A stretch of 55,502 bases of DNA, from contig JAEWFH010000073.1 in assembly GCA_023388955.1 (NCBI GenBank), positions 1 through 55,502 on the forward strand, written 5' to 3'. How positions within the stretch are numbered: the stretch's first letter is position 1; every line of letters starts with the position of its first letter. Positions 49,220 through 55,502 of the stretch are shown piece by piece. Under the pieces are notes generated by a model, which did no database searches, was not told the origin of the DNA, and saw only the letters and a list, made by a program, of their open reading frames with translations. The translations under genes were made by a program, and so were the position numbers. The DNA comes from Pseudomonadota bacterium. GTDB taxonomy: Bacteria > Pseudomonadota > Gammaproteobacteria > Xanthomonadales > Xanthomonadaceae.

Positions 49220-50230
49220 TCACATCTCCAGCACGATCTTCCCGAAGTGCCGCCCACTGGCCTGGTACTGGAATGCGGCGACGATCTCCTCCAGCGGGAA
49301 GTGGCGGTCGAGCACCGGACGCAGGTCACTGGCGTCCAGGGCGCGGACCATGTCCTGCTGTTGGCGACGGCTGCCGACCAGCAGGGCCTGCAGGTCCAGC
49401 TGGCGGGCCAGTGCAAGGGCCAACGGCAGGCGGCTGTCGATGCCGCTGAGCACGCCGATCACCGCGATGTGTCCGCCCACGCGGGTCGCGAGCATGGACT
49501 GGGCGAGGGTGTCGGGGCCGCCGACCTCGACCACGTGGTCCACGCCACGGCCGCCGGTCAGCTTGCGCACGGTGCTGCCCCACTCGGGGTCCTGGCGGTA
49601 GTTGATGAGCGCGTCGGCGCCCAGCTCGCGCATGCGCTGCAGCTTCTCGTCGCTGGAGGAGGTGGCGATCACCCGGGCCCCGGCCAGCCTGGCGAACTGC
49701 AGGGCGAACACCGACACGCCGCCGGTGCCCTGCACCAGCACGGTCTCGCCGGGGCGCAGGGCGCCGTCCTCCATCAGCGCGCGCCAGGCGGTCAGGCCGG
49801 CGGTGGTGAGCGTGGCGGCCTCGGCGTGGCTCCAGCCGCGCGGGGCGCGGGTGAACCAGGTTTCCGGCGCGGTCACCTGCTCGCGGGCGTAGCCGTCGAT
49901 GCCGTCACCGGGCGTCCGCGCGAAGCCCTCGGCCTGCGGCTCGCCGTCGATCCAGTCCGGGAAGAAGGTGCTGACCACGTTGTCGCCCACGGCGAACTCC
50001 CGCACACCCGGCCCCACCGCGACCACCTCGCCGGCACCGTCGGACATCGGGATGCGTCGTTCCGCCGGCCCCATCACCCCGCTGACCACGCCCAGGTCGT
50101 GGTAGTTGAGCGAGCTGGCACGCAGGCGCACGCTGACCTCGCCGGGGCCGGGCTCGACTGCCTGGGTGGCTTCCACGGTGACGTGCTCGAAGCCGCCGCC
50201 GGCGGGGATGAAGACGGTGCGGATGGTCAT
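49220..50230 (-). CDS. MDR-family NAD(P)-dependent alcohol dehydrogenase/quinone reductase
   Basis: A 336-residue medium-chain oxidoreductase without the zinc cysteines. It has the GroES-like N-terminal domain (LNYHDLGVVSGVMGP, MSDGAGEVVAVGPGV) and a Rossmann domain with the nucleotide motif VLVQGTGGVSVFALQFARLAGA. The acceptor is unknown. The start ATG at 50230 follows GGGGTCC. It stands alone between two toxin-antitoxin regions. Confidence 0.88.
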   Translation of the reverse strand: MTIRTVFIPAGGGFEHVTVEATQAVEPGPGEVSVRLRASSLNYHDLGVVSGVMGPAERRIPMSDGAGEVVAVGPGVREFAVGDNVVSTFFPDWIDGEPQAEGFARTPGDGIDGYAREQVTAPETWFTRAPRGWSHAEAATLTTAGLTAWRALMEDGALRPGETVLVQGTGGVSVFALQFARLAGARVIATSSSDEKLQRMRELGADALINYRQDPEWGSTVRKLTGGRGVDHVVEVGGPDTLAQSMLATRVGGHIAVIGVLSGIDSRLPLALALARQLDLQALLVGSRRQQQDMVRALDASDLRPVLDRHFPLEEIVAAFQYQASGRHFGKIVLEM

Positions 50231-50329
50231 GGAGGGGGTCCTGTTGCGCGGTGGCTCCATGCTGCCTGAAATGGGATGCGCGGGAGGGCACCTGCCAGGC
50301 CGTTATGCTGGGCCACCTATCCGGGGCAT

Positions 50330-50473
50330 ATGGACATGCCAGCTACCGACAAGGAAATCGCCGAAACTGCGGAGGCCTTTGCAAGGACGAACCGACGCGC
50401 CATCGCCAGGCGGCTGACGGATCCCGAGCTGTATCCTCGTGAGTCCGCCCCCGTCTCGGTGTTCATGGCTGGC
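50330..50473 (+). pseudogene. Zeta toxin N-terminal fragment
   Basis: The 48 codons from ATG 50330 encode DKEIAETAEAFARTNRRAIA, RRLTDPELYP and PVSVFMAG, the lead-in to a zeta-toxin kinase P-loop (normally VSVFMAGSPGAGKT). The frame then continues as GYTGNNDG and ends after 46 more residues unlike any zeta toxin, so the P-loop and everything beyond are missing. The fragment cannot be active. Confidence 0.6.
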
Positions 50474-50508
50474 GGATATACGGGGAACAATGACGGCCCC
50501 GGAGACCC

Positions 50509-50670
50509 ATGCACATCTTCAAGCCAACACCCGCCCGACCCAACGCCTTTGCCGAGTTCATCCGCAACGCGTCTGCGCGCGACAAGAAGCGGGTGTACGA
50601 AGGCGTCCTGAAAAGGGCTACGGAGCGCCAGAAGGCCCTCGCTCCCGGGGAAGCCACCTCCTCCGGGTAG
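50509..50670 (+). CDS. Orphan small protein of the zeta-toxin neighbourhood
   Basis: A 53-residue protein beginning MHIFKPTPARPNAFAEFIRN with the block AEFIRNASARDKKRVYEGVLKRATERQ. This pattern is familiar from short proteins adjacent to zeta toxins, where it is proposed to be the antitoxin. GGAG precedes the ATG by 5 bases. It lies just after the toxin fragment and before a terminator. The antitoxin role is an inference. Confidence 0.5.
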   Translation: MHIFKPTPARPNAFAEFIRNASARDKKRVYEGVLKRATERQKALAPGEATSSG

Positions 50671-50691
50671 GGACTGTCCTACCGATGCGGC

Positions 50692-50714
50692 AGCCGGCGT
50701 GAGCCGGCTTTTTT
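50692..50714 (+). terminator. Rho-independent terminator
   Basis: AGCCGGC, loop GTGA, GCCGGCT, followed by six T. A 7-bp stem 22 bases after the small protein's stop, pointing rightward. A short GTAGG/CCTAC repeat (50667-50682) lies before it. Confidence 0.88.
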
Positions 50715-50795
50715 GCGGACCGGGCACCTCACTGCAACTTCCCGGCAACACCTCCGCAACACAATGGACGGTCAAGTCCAGCCGGTGTTCCCACG

Positions 50796-52553
50796 ATGAC
50801 CGCAGCCGCCCTCCTCCACTCGCCGCTCGCGGCTGCCCTGTTCACCGCGCTTGCCGCGGCCGGTTCGCCGGCCACGCAGACGACGTCCAACGGGGCGGCG
50901 CACCTGGCCGTGCCGGCCGGGAGTGCCTGCACGCAGACTTCCTTCCGCATCCGCGCCGACCATGCCGCGCCGCTGGATGCCGATACCGGCTGGGCTGCCG
51001 CCGAGGGCCAGGCTGCGACGGTCCGGGTCGACCAGCCGTTCCGCCTGCGCCTGGAGGTCGAGGCCGGGCCGGCGGAAACCACGGCGCGCTACTTCGAGCT
51101 GCAGTACCGCCGCAACGGCGGCGAGTGGACCGACGTCGAGGCGGGCGACTTCCCCTACCCCTTCAACGCGACACCGCCGGTAAGCACGGTGTCCACGCCG
51201 GCCTACGGGAACGGCGCGGCGACCGGCGACCTGCTGGGCGGATCGACAGCACCCTTCGGCGGCGGCGCGGGCGTGGCGCTGGACACGCTGGCCCCGGCCT
51301 GGCGCGGCAACGGCGTGCACGGGGAGTGGGAGTGGGCACTGGTGGTCCGCGCCTTTGCCGACGGAGCCGTGCAGCACGCCGATGGCGACCGCTTCGAGTT
51401 CCGGATGGTCGACGAGAAAGGCTGCCTGGCCACGCCCGCGGAACCGGCGGCGGTGACCCTGGAGGTCCCGGCCGGACACATCGGCGGCACCTTCATCGAG
51501 ACGCCCGGCCCGATCGGCCCGTGGCAGGCGTCCAACGGCGACCTGTATTTCATGATCGAGCCGGCCGAAACCTTCAACGTGCTGATGATGCTCAAGTCCG
51601 TCAACGGCGGGCGCAGCTGGCGCGAGGTGGACGCGGCCAACCGCCCGCGGACCGATGACCTGGAGGGTTTCGCCAGCACCGTGCACGCCGGGGTGGTGCA
51701 CATGCTGCACCAGACCTCCGACGATGTCTGGCACCACGCCTTCCGCACCTCCGACGTGGCCGGCGCGCCCGACACCTGGGTGGTGCGCGACGAGCGGCTT
51801 GCCTCGCCGGTGGAGCCGCCGACCCAGGTTGCCGCGATCGCCGCCCGTGGCGACGGCAGCCTGGTGGCGGTGTACGGGCAGGACGCCGCGCTCGAACTCA
51901 ACCTCCGCTCCGCCTCCGGTGCGTGGGGCACGCCGCAGCCGATCGGGCATCCGGGCGCGGGGGTGGTGTCCGGCCCGATGCTGGCCACCGGTACCGACGA
52001 CGTGGTGCACCTGGCCTACACCGTCGACGGCAGCGCCTGGTACCGGCAACTGGACGCGGACGGGCTGCTGGGCGAGGCCCGCGAACTGGCCACCGGCCTG
52101 CCGCGCGGCAGCGACGATGCGGTCGGCGCGATCCTGCCGCTGGCCTGGCTGCCGGAGCGCCATGAGCTGGTCGTGGTGTACCGGATGGCGGACGGCACGC
52201 TGTGGTCCCGGAAGGTGGGCAGCGACGGCCGCTTCGGCACGCCGGCGCAGGTAAGCACCCGGCGGGTGGTCCAGGGTGCGATCGACTCCGACCAGGCCGG
52301 CGCCGACGCGGCGGTGGTCGGCGACGTAGTGCGGGTGCTCTTCATCGAGCAGTCCACCGGCAGCGTGTACCAGGTGACCCGCCGCGCCGATGGCGGCTGG
52401 GAGCCGGAACAGCGGCTGCACGGCGACGTACAGGCGCAGTGGGTGCGCGGACGGCCCGTGCGGCGCGCGGACGGGAGCGTGGTGTACGGCTACGTGTTCG
52501 ACGCCGGCTCGGATGGCGGCTCGGGGTTCAACCGCTACGACGAGGCGGAGTAG
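50796..52553 (+). CDS. Secreted BNR/Asp-box-type protein
   Basis: A 585-residue predicted exported protein (SPLAAALFTALAAAGSPA signal). The N-terminal 220 residues look beta-rich (RFRLRLEVEAGP, FELQYRRNGGEWTDVE); the C-terminal part looks like a propeller with repeated units such as MLKSVNGGRSWREV (Asp-box-like), LVAVYGQDAALELNLRSA and HELVVVYRMADGTLWSRK. Sialidase-like propeller fold is inferred, but catalytic residues of sialidases were not seen. Ribosome site weak. Function unknown. Confidence 0.7.
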   Translation: MTAAALLHSPLAAALFTALAAAGSPATQTTSNGAAHLAVPAGSACTQTSFRIRADHAAPLDADTGWAAAEGQAATVRVDQPFRLRLEVEAGPAETTARYFELQYRRNGGEWTDVEAGDFPYPFNATPPVSTVSTPAYGNGAATGDLLGGSTAPFGGGAGVALDTLAPAWRGNGVHGEWEWALVVRAFADGAVQHADGDRFEFRMVDEKGCLATPAEPAAVTLEVPAGHIGGTFIETPGPIGPWQASNGDLYFMIEPAETFNVLMMLKSVNGGRSWREVDAANRPRTDDLEGFASTVHAGVVHMLHQTSDDVWHHAFRTSDVAGAPDTWVVRDERLASPVEPPTQVAAIAARGDGSLVAVYGQDAALELNLRSASGAWGTPQPIGHPGAGVVSGPMLATGTDDVVHLAYTVDGSAWYRQLDADGLLGEARELATGLPRGSDDAVGAILPLAWLPERHELVVVYRMADGTLWSRKVGSDGRFGTPAQVSTRRVVQGAIDSDQAGADAAVVGDVVRVLFIEQSTGSVYQVTRRADGGWEPEQRLHGDVQAQWVRGRPVRRADGSVVYGYVFDAGSDGGSGFNRYDEAE

Positions 52554-52587
52554 CGCGGTACAAGGCGGCGGATCCCGCGCAAAACGA

Positions 52588-52615
52588 AACGGCCGGGGCA
52601 TCCTGCCCTGGCCGT
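52588..52615. terminator. Hairpin after the BNR gene
   Basis: AACGGCCGGGGCA and TGCCCTGGCCGTT form a nearly perfect stem (one G-T) around TCC. It ends in CCCG without a T-run, so it is a terminator candidate of moderate strength for the gene ending at 52553. The remaining 219 bases to 52834 have no gene. Confidence 0.5.
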
Positions 52616-52834
52616 TCCCGGGTCCCTCCCGGAGTCCTTCCCCCTGGTTCCGTCCGTGGCCCTGCCGTTTCCTTGCCAGAACAGGATGGGTGGATCGGGG
52701 CGCGGACAGTACTGGGGCGCACCCTATGCGGAGCGCGGAACGCGTCGTCCTTCACGACTGCCCCTCCTGCTGCGGACGCCATCCTAACGCCGGCCCCTCT
52801 AGAACCGGAGTCCTCCCCCAACCGAGGACACACC

Positions 52835-53320
52835 ATGGCCACGCAACAGGAAATCGCCGGCAAGCTGTGGGATGCGTTCCAGCAGGACCGCTTCGTGATG
52901 CTGGGGCTGGATGGCCCCGGCTGTGCGCCACTGCAACCGATGACGTTGCTGATGGACGGGAACCATTCCCCGTTCTGGTTCTTCACCTCCAGCGAGACCG
53001 ACCTGGCGCGGGCGCTGGGGGGACAGGCCAAACCGGCCATCGCGACCCTGGCTGGCAAGGGTCTGGAGCTGTTCGCATCGATGCGCGGGACGCTGGCGGT
53101 CGACAACGACCCGGCGGTGCTGGACCGGCTCTGGAGCCCGATGGTCGAGGCCTGGTTCGAGGGCCGCAACGACCCACGCATCACCCTGCTGCGCCTGGAC
53201 GTGTCCGAGGCCCAGGTCTGGTTGAACGAGGGCCAGTTGCTGGCGGGCGTGAAGCTGATGCTGGGCATCAAACCCACCGGCCAGGAGGGCCAGGACCGCG
53301 ACACCGTCGACCTGGACTGA
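52835..53320 (+). CDS. FMN-binding general stress protein (PNPOx-like)
   Basis: A 161-residue split-barrel protein of the pyridoxamine 5'-phosphate oxidase-like group, close to Xanthomonas general stress protein. It has VMLGLDGPGCAPLQPM, FWFFTSSETDLARAL and VEAWFEGRNDPRITLLRLDV, typical of the FMN-binding family. It is likely an FMN-binding stress protein; PLP oxidation is not expected. The ATG lies 8 bases after CGAGGAC. Confidence 0.88.
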   Translation: MATQQEIAGKLWDAFQQDRFVMLGLDGPGCAPLQPMTLLMDGNHSPFWFFTSSETDLARALGGQAKPAIATLAGKGLELFASMRGTLAVDNDPAVLDRLWSPMVEAWFEGRNDPRITLLRLDVSEAQVWLNEGQLLAGVKLMLGIKPTGQEGQDRDTVDLD

Positions 53321-53330
53321 ACAGACAAAA

Positions 53331-53360
53331 GCGCCGCACCCCGAACCGGCGGTGCGGCGC
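53331..53360. terminator. Bidirectional terminator
   Basis: GCGCCGCACC and GGTGCGGCGC form a 10-bp perfect stem with a 10-base loop. On the minus strand the stem is followed by TTTTGTCTG, so it ends the peptidase transcript; on the plus strand it is 11 bases after the stress-protein stop. Confidence 0.85.
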
Positions 53361-53383
53361 CATTCATCGGCCAACTGCGCCTC

Positions 53384-55501
53384 TTACCAGATGCGCACGC
53401 GATCCTCCGGCGCGACGTACAGCGGGTCGGCCTCGGTCACGTTGAAGGCCTCGTACCAGGCGTCCATGTTGCGCAGCGGGGCGAAGGCACGGATGTGGCC
53501 CGGCGAGTGGGTGCCGTTGACCAGCTGCTGGCGCAGCGCGTCGTCGCGCCAAAGGGTGCGCCAGACCTGCGCCCACCCCATGAACAGGCGCTGCTCGCCG
53601 GTGAAGCTGTCGATCACCGGTGCCTCCTGGCCGTCCAGCGAGCGGCGGTAGGCCTCCAGCGCGATGGTCAGGCCACCCAAGTCGCCGATGTTCTCGCCCA
53701 TGGCGACGCGGCCGTTGATGTGCATGCCGGGCAGCTGCGGGAACTCGAAGGCCTCGTACTGCGCGCCGAGCTTGGCGGCCTGCACCTCGAACTTGGCCGC
53801 GTCCTCGGCGGTCCACCAGTCACGCAGCAGCCCGGCACCATCGGACTTGCGGCCCTGGTCGTCGAAGCCGTGGATGATCTCGTGGCCGATCACGCCGCCG
53901 ATGGCGCCGTAATTGACCGCCGGGTCGGCGGCCGGGTCGAAGAACGGCGGCTGCAGGATCGCGGCCGGGAACACGATCTCGTTCTTGACCGAGTTGTAGT
54001 AGGCATTGACGGTCTGCGGGGTCATGCCCCACTCGGCCTTGTCCACCGGCTGGCCGATGCGGCCCTTGCGGTAGTCCCACTCGAAGGCCATCGCGCGCTC
54101 GGCATTGCCGAACACGTCGCCATTGGCCAGCTGCAGGCCGCTGTAGTCGCGCCACTCGTCCGGGTGGCCGATCTTCAGCCCGAAGCCCTTCAGCTTGGCG
54201 TGGGCCTCGGCCTTGGTCGCCGGGCTCATCCACTCCAGGGTGTCCAGGCGGGCGCCCATGGCGGCCTTCACGTTGGCGACCAGGTCGTCCATCTTGGCCT
54301 TTGCATCGGCCGGGAAGTACAGCTTGACGTAGTCCTGGCCGATCGCCTCGCCCATCGCCGAGGAGGCGTAGGAGACGGCACGCTTCCAGCGCTCGCGCTG
54401 CTCGGGCTGGCCGGACAGGAACTTGCTGCGGAACTCGAACTCCGCCTCCACGAAGTCACTCGACAGCAGCGAGGCGGCGTTGTCGGTGGTGTGGAAGGCC
54501 TGCCAGGCCTTGAGGGTGCCAAGGTCGGTGTCGGCGAAGATCTGCGCGATCTTCGGCAGCGCGGTGTCCTGGCGCATCACGCCGGCATCGGCATAGTCCA
54601 CGCCGGCGGCGGCCAGGTAGGTCTGCCACGGGAAGCCCGGGGCGACGGTGTCGAGCTCGGCGAAGGTGACCGGGTTGTAGGTCTTGTCGCGGTTGCGGCT
54701 CTCGGCGCGGGTCCAGTGGGCCTCGGCGATCCGCGTCTCCATCGCCATGATCTTCTGCGCGTTGCCCTGCGGGTCGTCCCAGCCGGCCAGTTCGAGCATC
54801 TGCGCGATGTACTCGACGTAGCGCTCGCGCTGCGGGGCGAACTTGTCGTCCAGGTACATCTGGCGGTCGCCCAGGCCCAGGCCGGACTGGCTCAGGTACA
54901 GGGTGTAGACGTCCGGGTTGCGCTGGTCATCGCCCACGTAGTGGCCGAAGAAGCTGCCGCCGAAGCTGGCGTTGCGGTTGCCCATCAGGGCGGCCATGCC
55001 GTCCTTGTCGGCGACGGCGCGGATCGCCTCCAGGTGCGGCTGCAGCGGCTGCGCGCCCAGTGCCTCGACGGCGGCTTCGTCCAGGAAGCCCTGGTACAGC
55101 GCGGCAAGCTTGGCGGCGTTGCCGGTACCGGCCGGGTCACCCAGCTCGTAGCCCTCCAGCAGCTGGCGCACGCGGGCCTCGGACAGGTCGCGCAGGACCA
55201 GGAACGAGCCGTACATCGACTTGTCGGAGGGGATCTGGGTGTTCTCCGCCCAGGTGCCGCTGACGTAGGCGAAGAAGTCCTCGCCCGGACGGACGCTCGT
55301 GTCCATGCCGGCGGTGTCGATGCCCCACTCGCCGAAGCGCTGGGCCTCGATCGGTGCGGTGCCACCGCCGGTGGAATCGACGGAGTCGAACAGGGACAGG
55401 GTGTGGCAGGCGTCGTCCAGGCAGGCGTCGTGGGCCATCGCGGCCGGCGCGGCCAGGCTGAGCGCGAACGCGGTCGCAGCGAAAAGCAGGGTCTTCTTCA
55501 A
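53384..55501 (-). CDS. pepO: M13-family metallopeptidase (PepO/neprilysin-like)
   Basis: A 705-residue secreted zinc endopeptidase. The TTG at 55501 yields KKTLLFAATAFALSLAAPAAMA, a signal peptide, so the start is probably complete although the ribosome site is outside the window. Landmarks are NAYYNSVKNEIVFPAAIL, the zinc motif HEIIH (H540, H544) in GHEIIHGFDDQGR and the third ligand E603 in GENIGDLGG with D607. The C-terminus ends VRIW, lacking the CxW of neprilysin. Typical of the many M13 copies in Xanthomonadaceae. Confidence 0.93.
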   Translation of the reverse strand: MKKTLLFAATAFALSLAAPAAMAHDACLDDACHTLSLFDSVDSTGGGTAPIEAQRFGEWGIDTAGMDTSVRPGEDFFAYVSGTWAENTQIPSDKSMYGSFLVLRDLSEARVRQLLEGYELGDPAGTGNAAKLAALYQGFLDEAAVEALGAQPLQPHLEAIRAVADKDGMAALMGNRNASFGGSFFGHYVGDDQRNPDVYTLYLSQSGLGLGDRQMYLDDKFAPQRERYVEYIAQMLELAGWDDPQGNAQKIMAMETRIAEAHWTRAESRNRDKTYNPVTFAELDTVAPGFPWQTYLAAAGVDYADAGVMRQDTALPKIAQIFADTDLGTLKAWQAFHTTDNAASLLSSDFVEAEFEFRSKFLSGQPEQRERWKRAVSYASSAMGEAIGQDYVKLYFPADAKAKMDDLVANVKAAMGARLDTLEWMSPATKAEAHAKLKGFGLKIGHPDEWRDYSGLQLANGDVFGNAERAMAFEWDYRKGRIGQPVDKAEWGMTPQTVNAYYNSVKNEIVFPAAILQPPFFDPAADPAVNYGAIGGVIGHEIIHGFDDQGRKSDGAGLLRDWWTAEDAAKFEVQAAKLGAQYEAFEFPQLPGMHINGRVAMGENIGDLGGLTIALEAYRRSLDGQEAPVIDSFTGEQRLFMGWAQVWRTLWRDDALRQQLVNGTHSPGHIRAFAPLRNMDAWYEAFNVTEADPLYVAPEDRVRIW

Positions 55502-55502
55502 G

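Noticed and set aside
1..55502. CRISPR array, prophage, transposase or integrase
   Set aside because: No regularly spaced repeats, no phage structural or recombinase motifs found on either strand.

Overview
This is a GC-rich stretch of chromosome. The gene repertoire, the gene order and the serine/homoserine O-acyltransferase of the MetX family placed behind a complete cytochrome c maturation operon fit a gammaproteobacterium of the Xanthomonadaceae (Lysobacter/Luteimonas type). No rRNA or taxonomic marker is present, so this placement is inference. No integrase, transposase, prophage or CRISPR array was seen.

Layout. 1-2.9 kb: 3' part of scpA, then scpB and rluB in overlapping order. 2.9-6.5 kb: a YxxxD-repeat lipoprotein, a small HMA metallochaperone with a CCGGC tail, and a thioredoxin-fold / slipin / NfeD operon on the minus strand. 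6.5-9.2 kb: omega-amidase plus aminotransferase, and a DUF3293 protein. 9.2-16 kb: the full System I cytochrome c maturation set ccmABCDEFGHI, almost all with ATGA or one-base overlaps, followed by a MetX-type acyltransferase. 17.2 kb: tRNA-Leu(CAA) with terminator. 17.3-22.3 kb: small membrane proteins, PspC, phosphatidylserine synthase, DNA polymerase IV, a flavoprotein, a TPR lipoprotein. 22.4-26.6 kb: cytochrome b561, a DUF4136 lipoprotein, a split lipoate ligase (lplB-lplA), a hemolysin III homologue and a GT9 glycosyltransferase. 26.6-26.8 kb: an inverted pair of GTAG-led REP-like repeats between two convergent genes. 26.8-38.8 kb: UbiB-like kinase, patatin phospholipase, HPF-like factor, MscS channel, DksA-type zinc finger, phospholipase D, a second HMA-like protein with a CCGSC tail, HDOD protein, methyltransferase with an extra tail, glutaminase, lipoprotein hydrolase, DUF502 protein and an acyltransferase. 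38.8-41.3 kb: two divergent serine hydrolases of the beta-lactamase fold.

41.4-50.7 kb looks accessory. It has a broken short-chain dehydrogenase, a small protein behind a near-consensus sigma-28 promoter, two GYF-domain membrane proteins (one carrying a cold-shock domain and zinc ribbon), a periplasmic protein, a subtilisin-like lipoprotein autotransporter, an M48/PDZ pseudoprotease, an intact BrnT/BrnA toxin-antitoxin pair, and remnants of a BrnA-like antitoxin and a zeta toxin. Base composition drops in the 43.4-45.4 kb part. 50.8-55.5 kb returns to housekeeping-like genes: a secreted BNR-type protein, an FMN-binding stress protein and an M13 metallopeptidase that runs to the window edge.

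Most notable: the GYF/cold-shock/zinc-ribbon tail-anchored protein and its cluster; two HMA-fold paralogues that share a C-terminal CCGxCS tail and an FNR/ANR-like box although one has lost the usual CxxC; the dead M48 protein next to the autotransporter protease; hairpins that bury the Shine-Dalgarno sequences of two adjacent transcription units; and a REP pair whose GTAG tetranucleotides supply the stop codons of both flanking genes.
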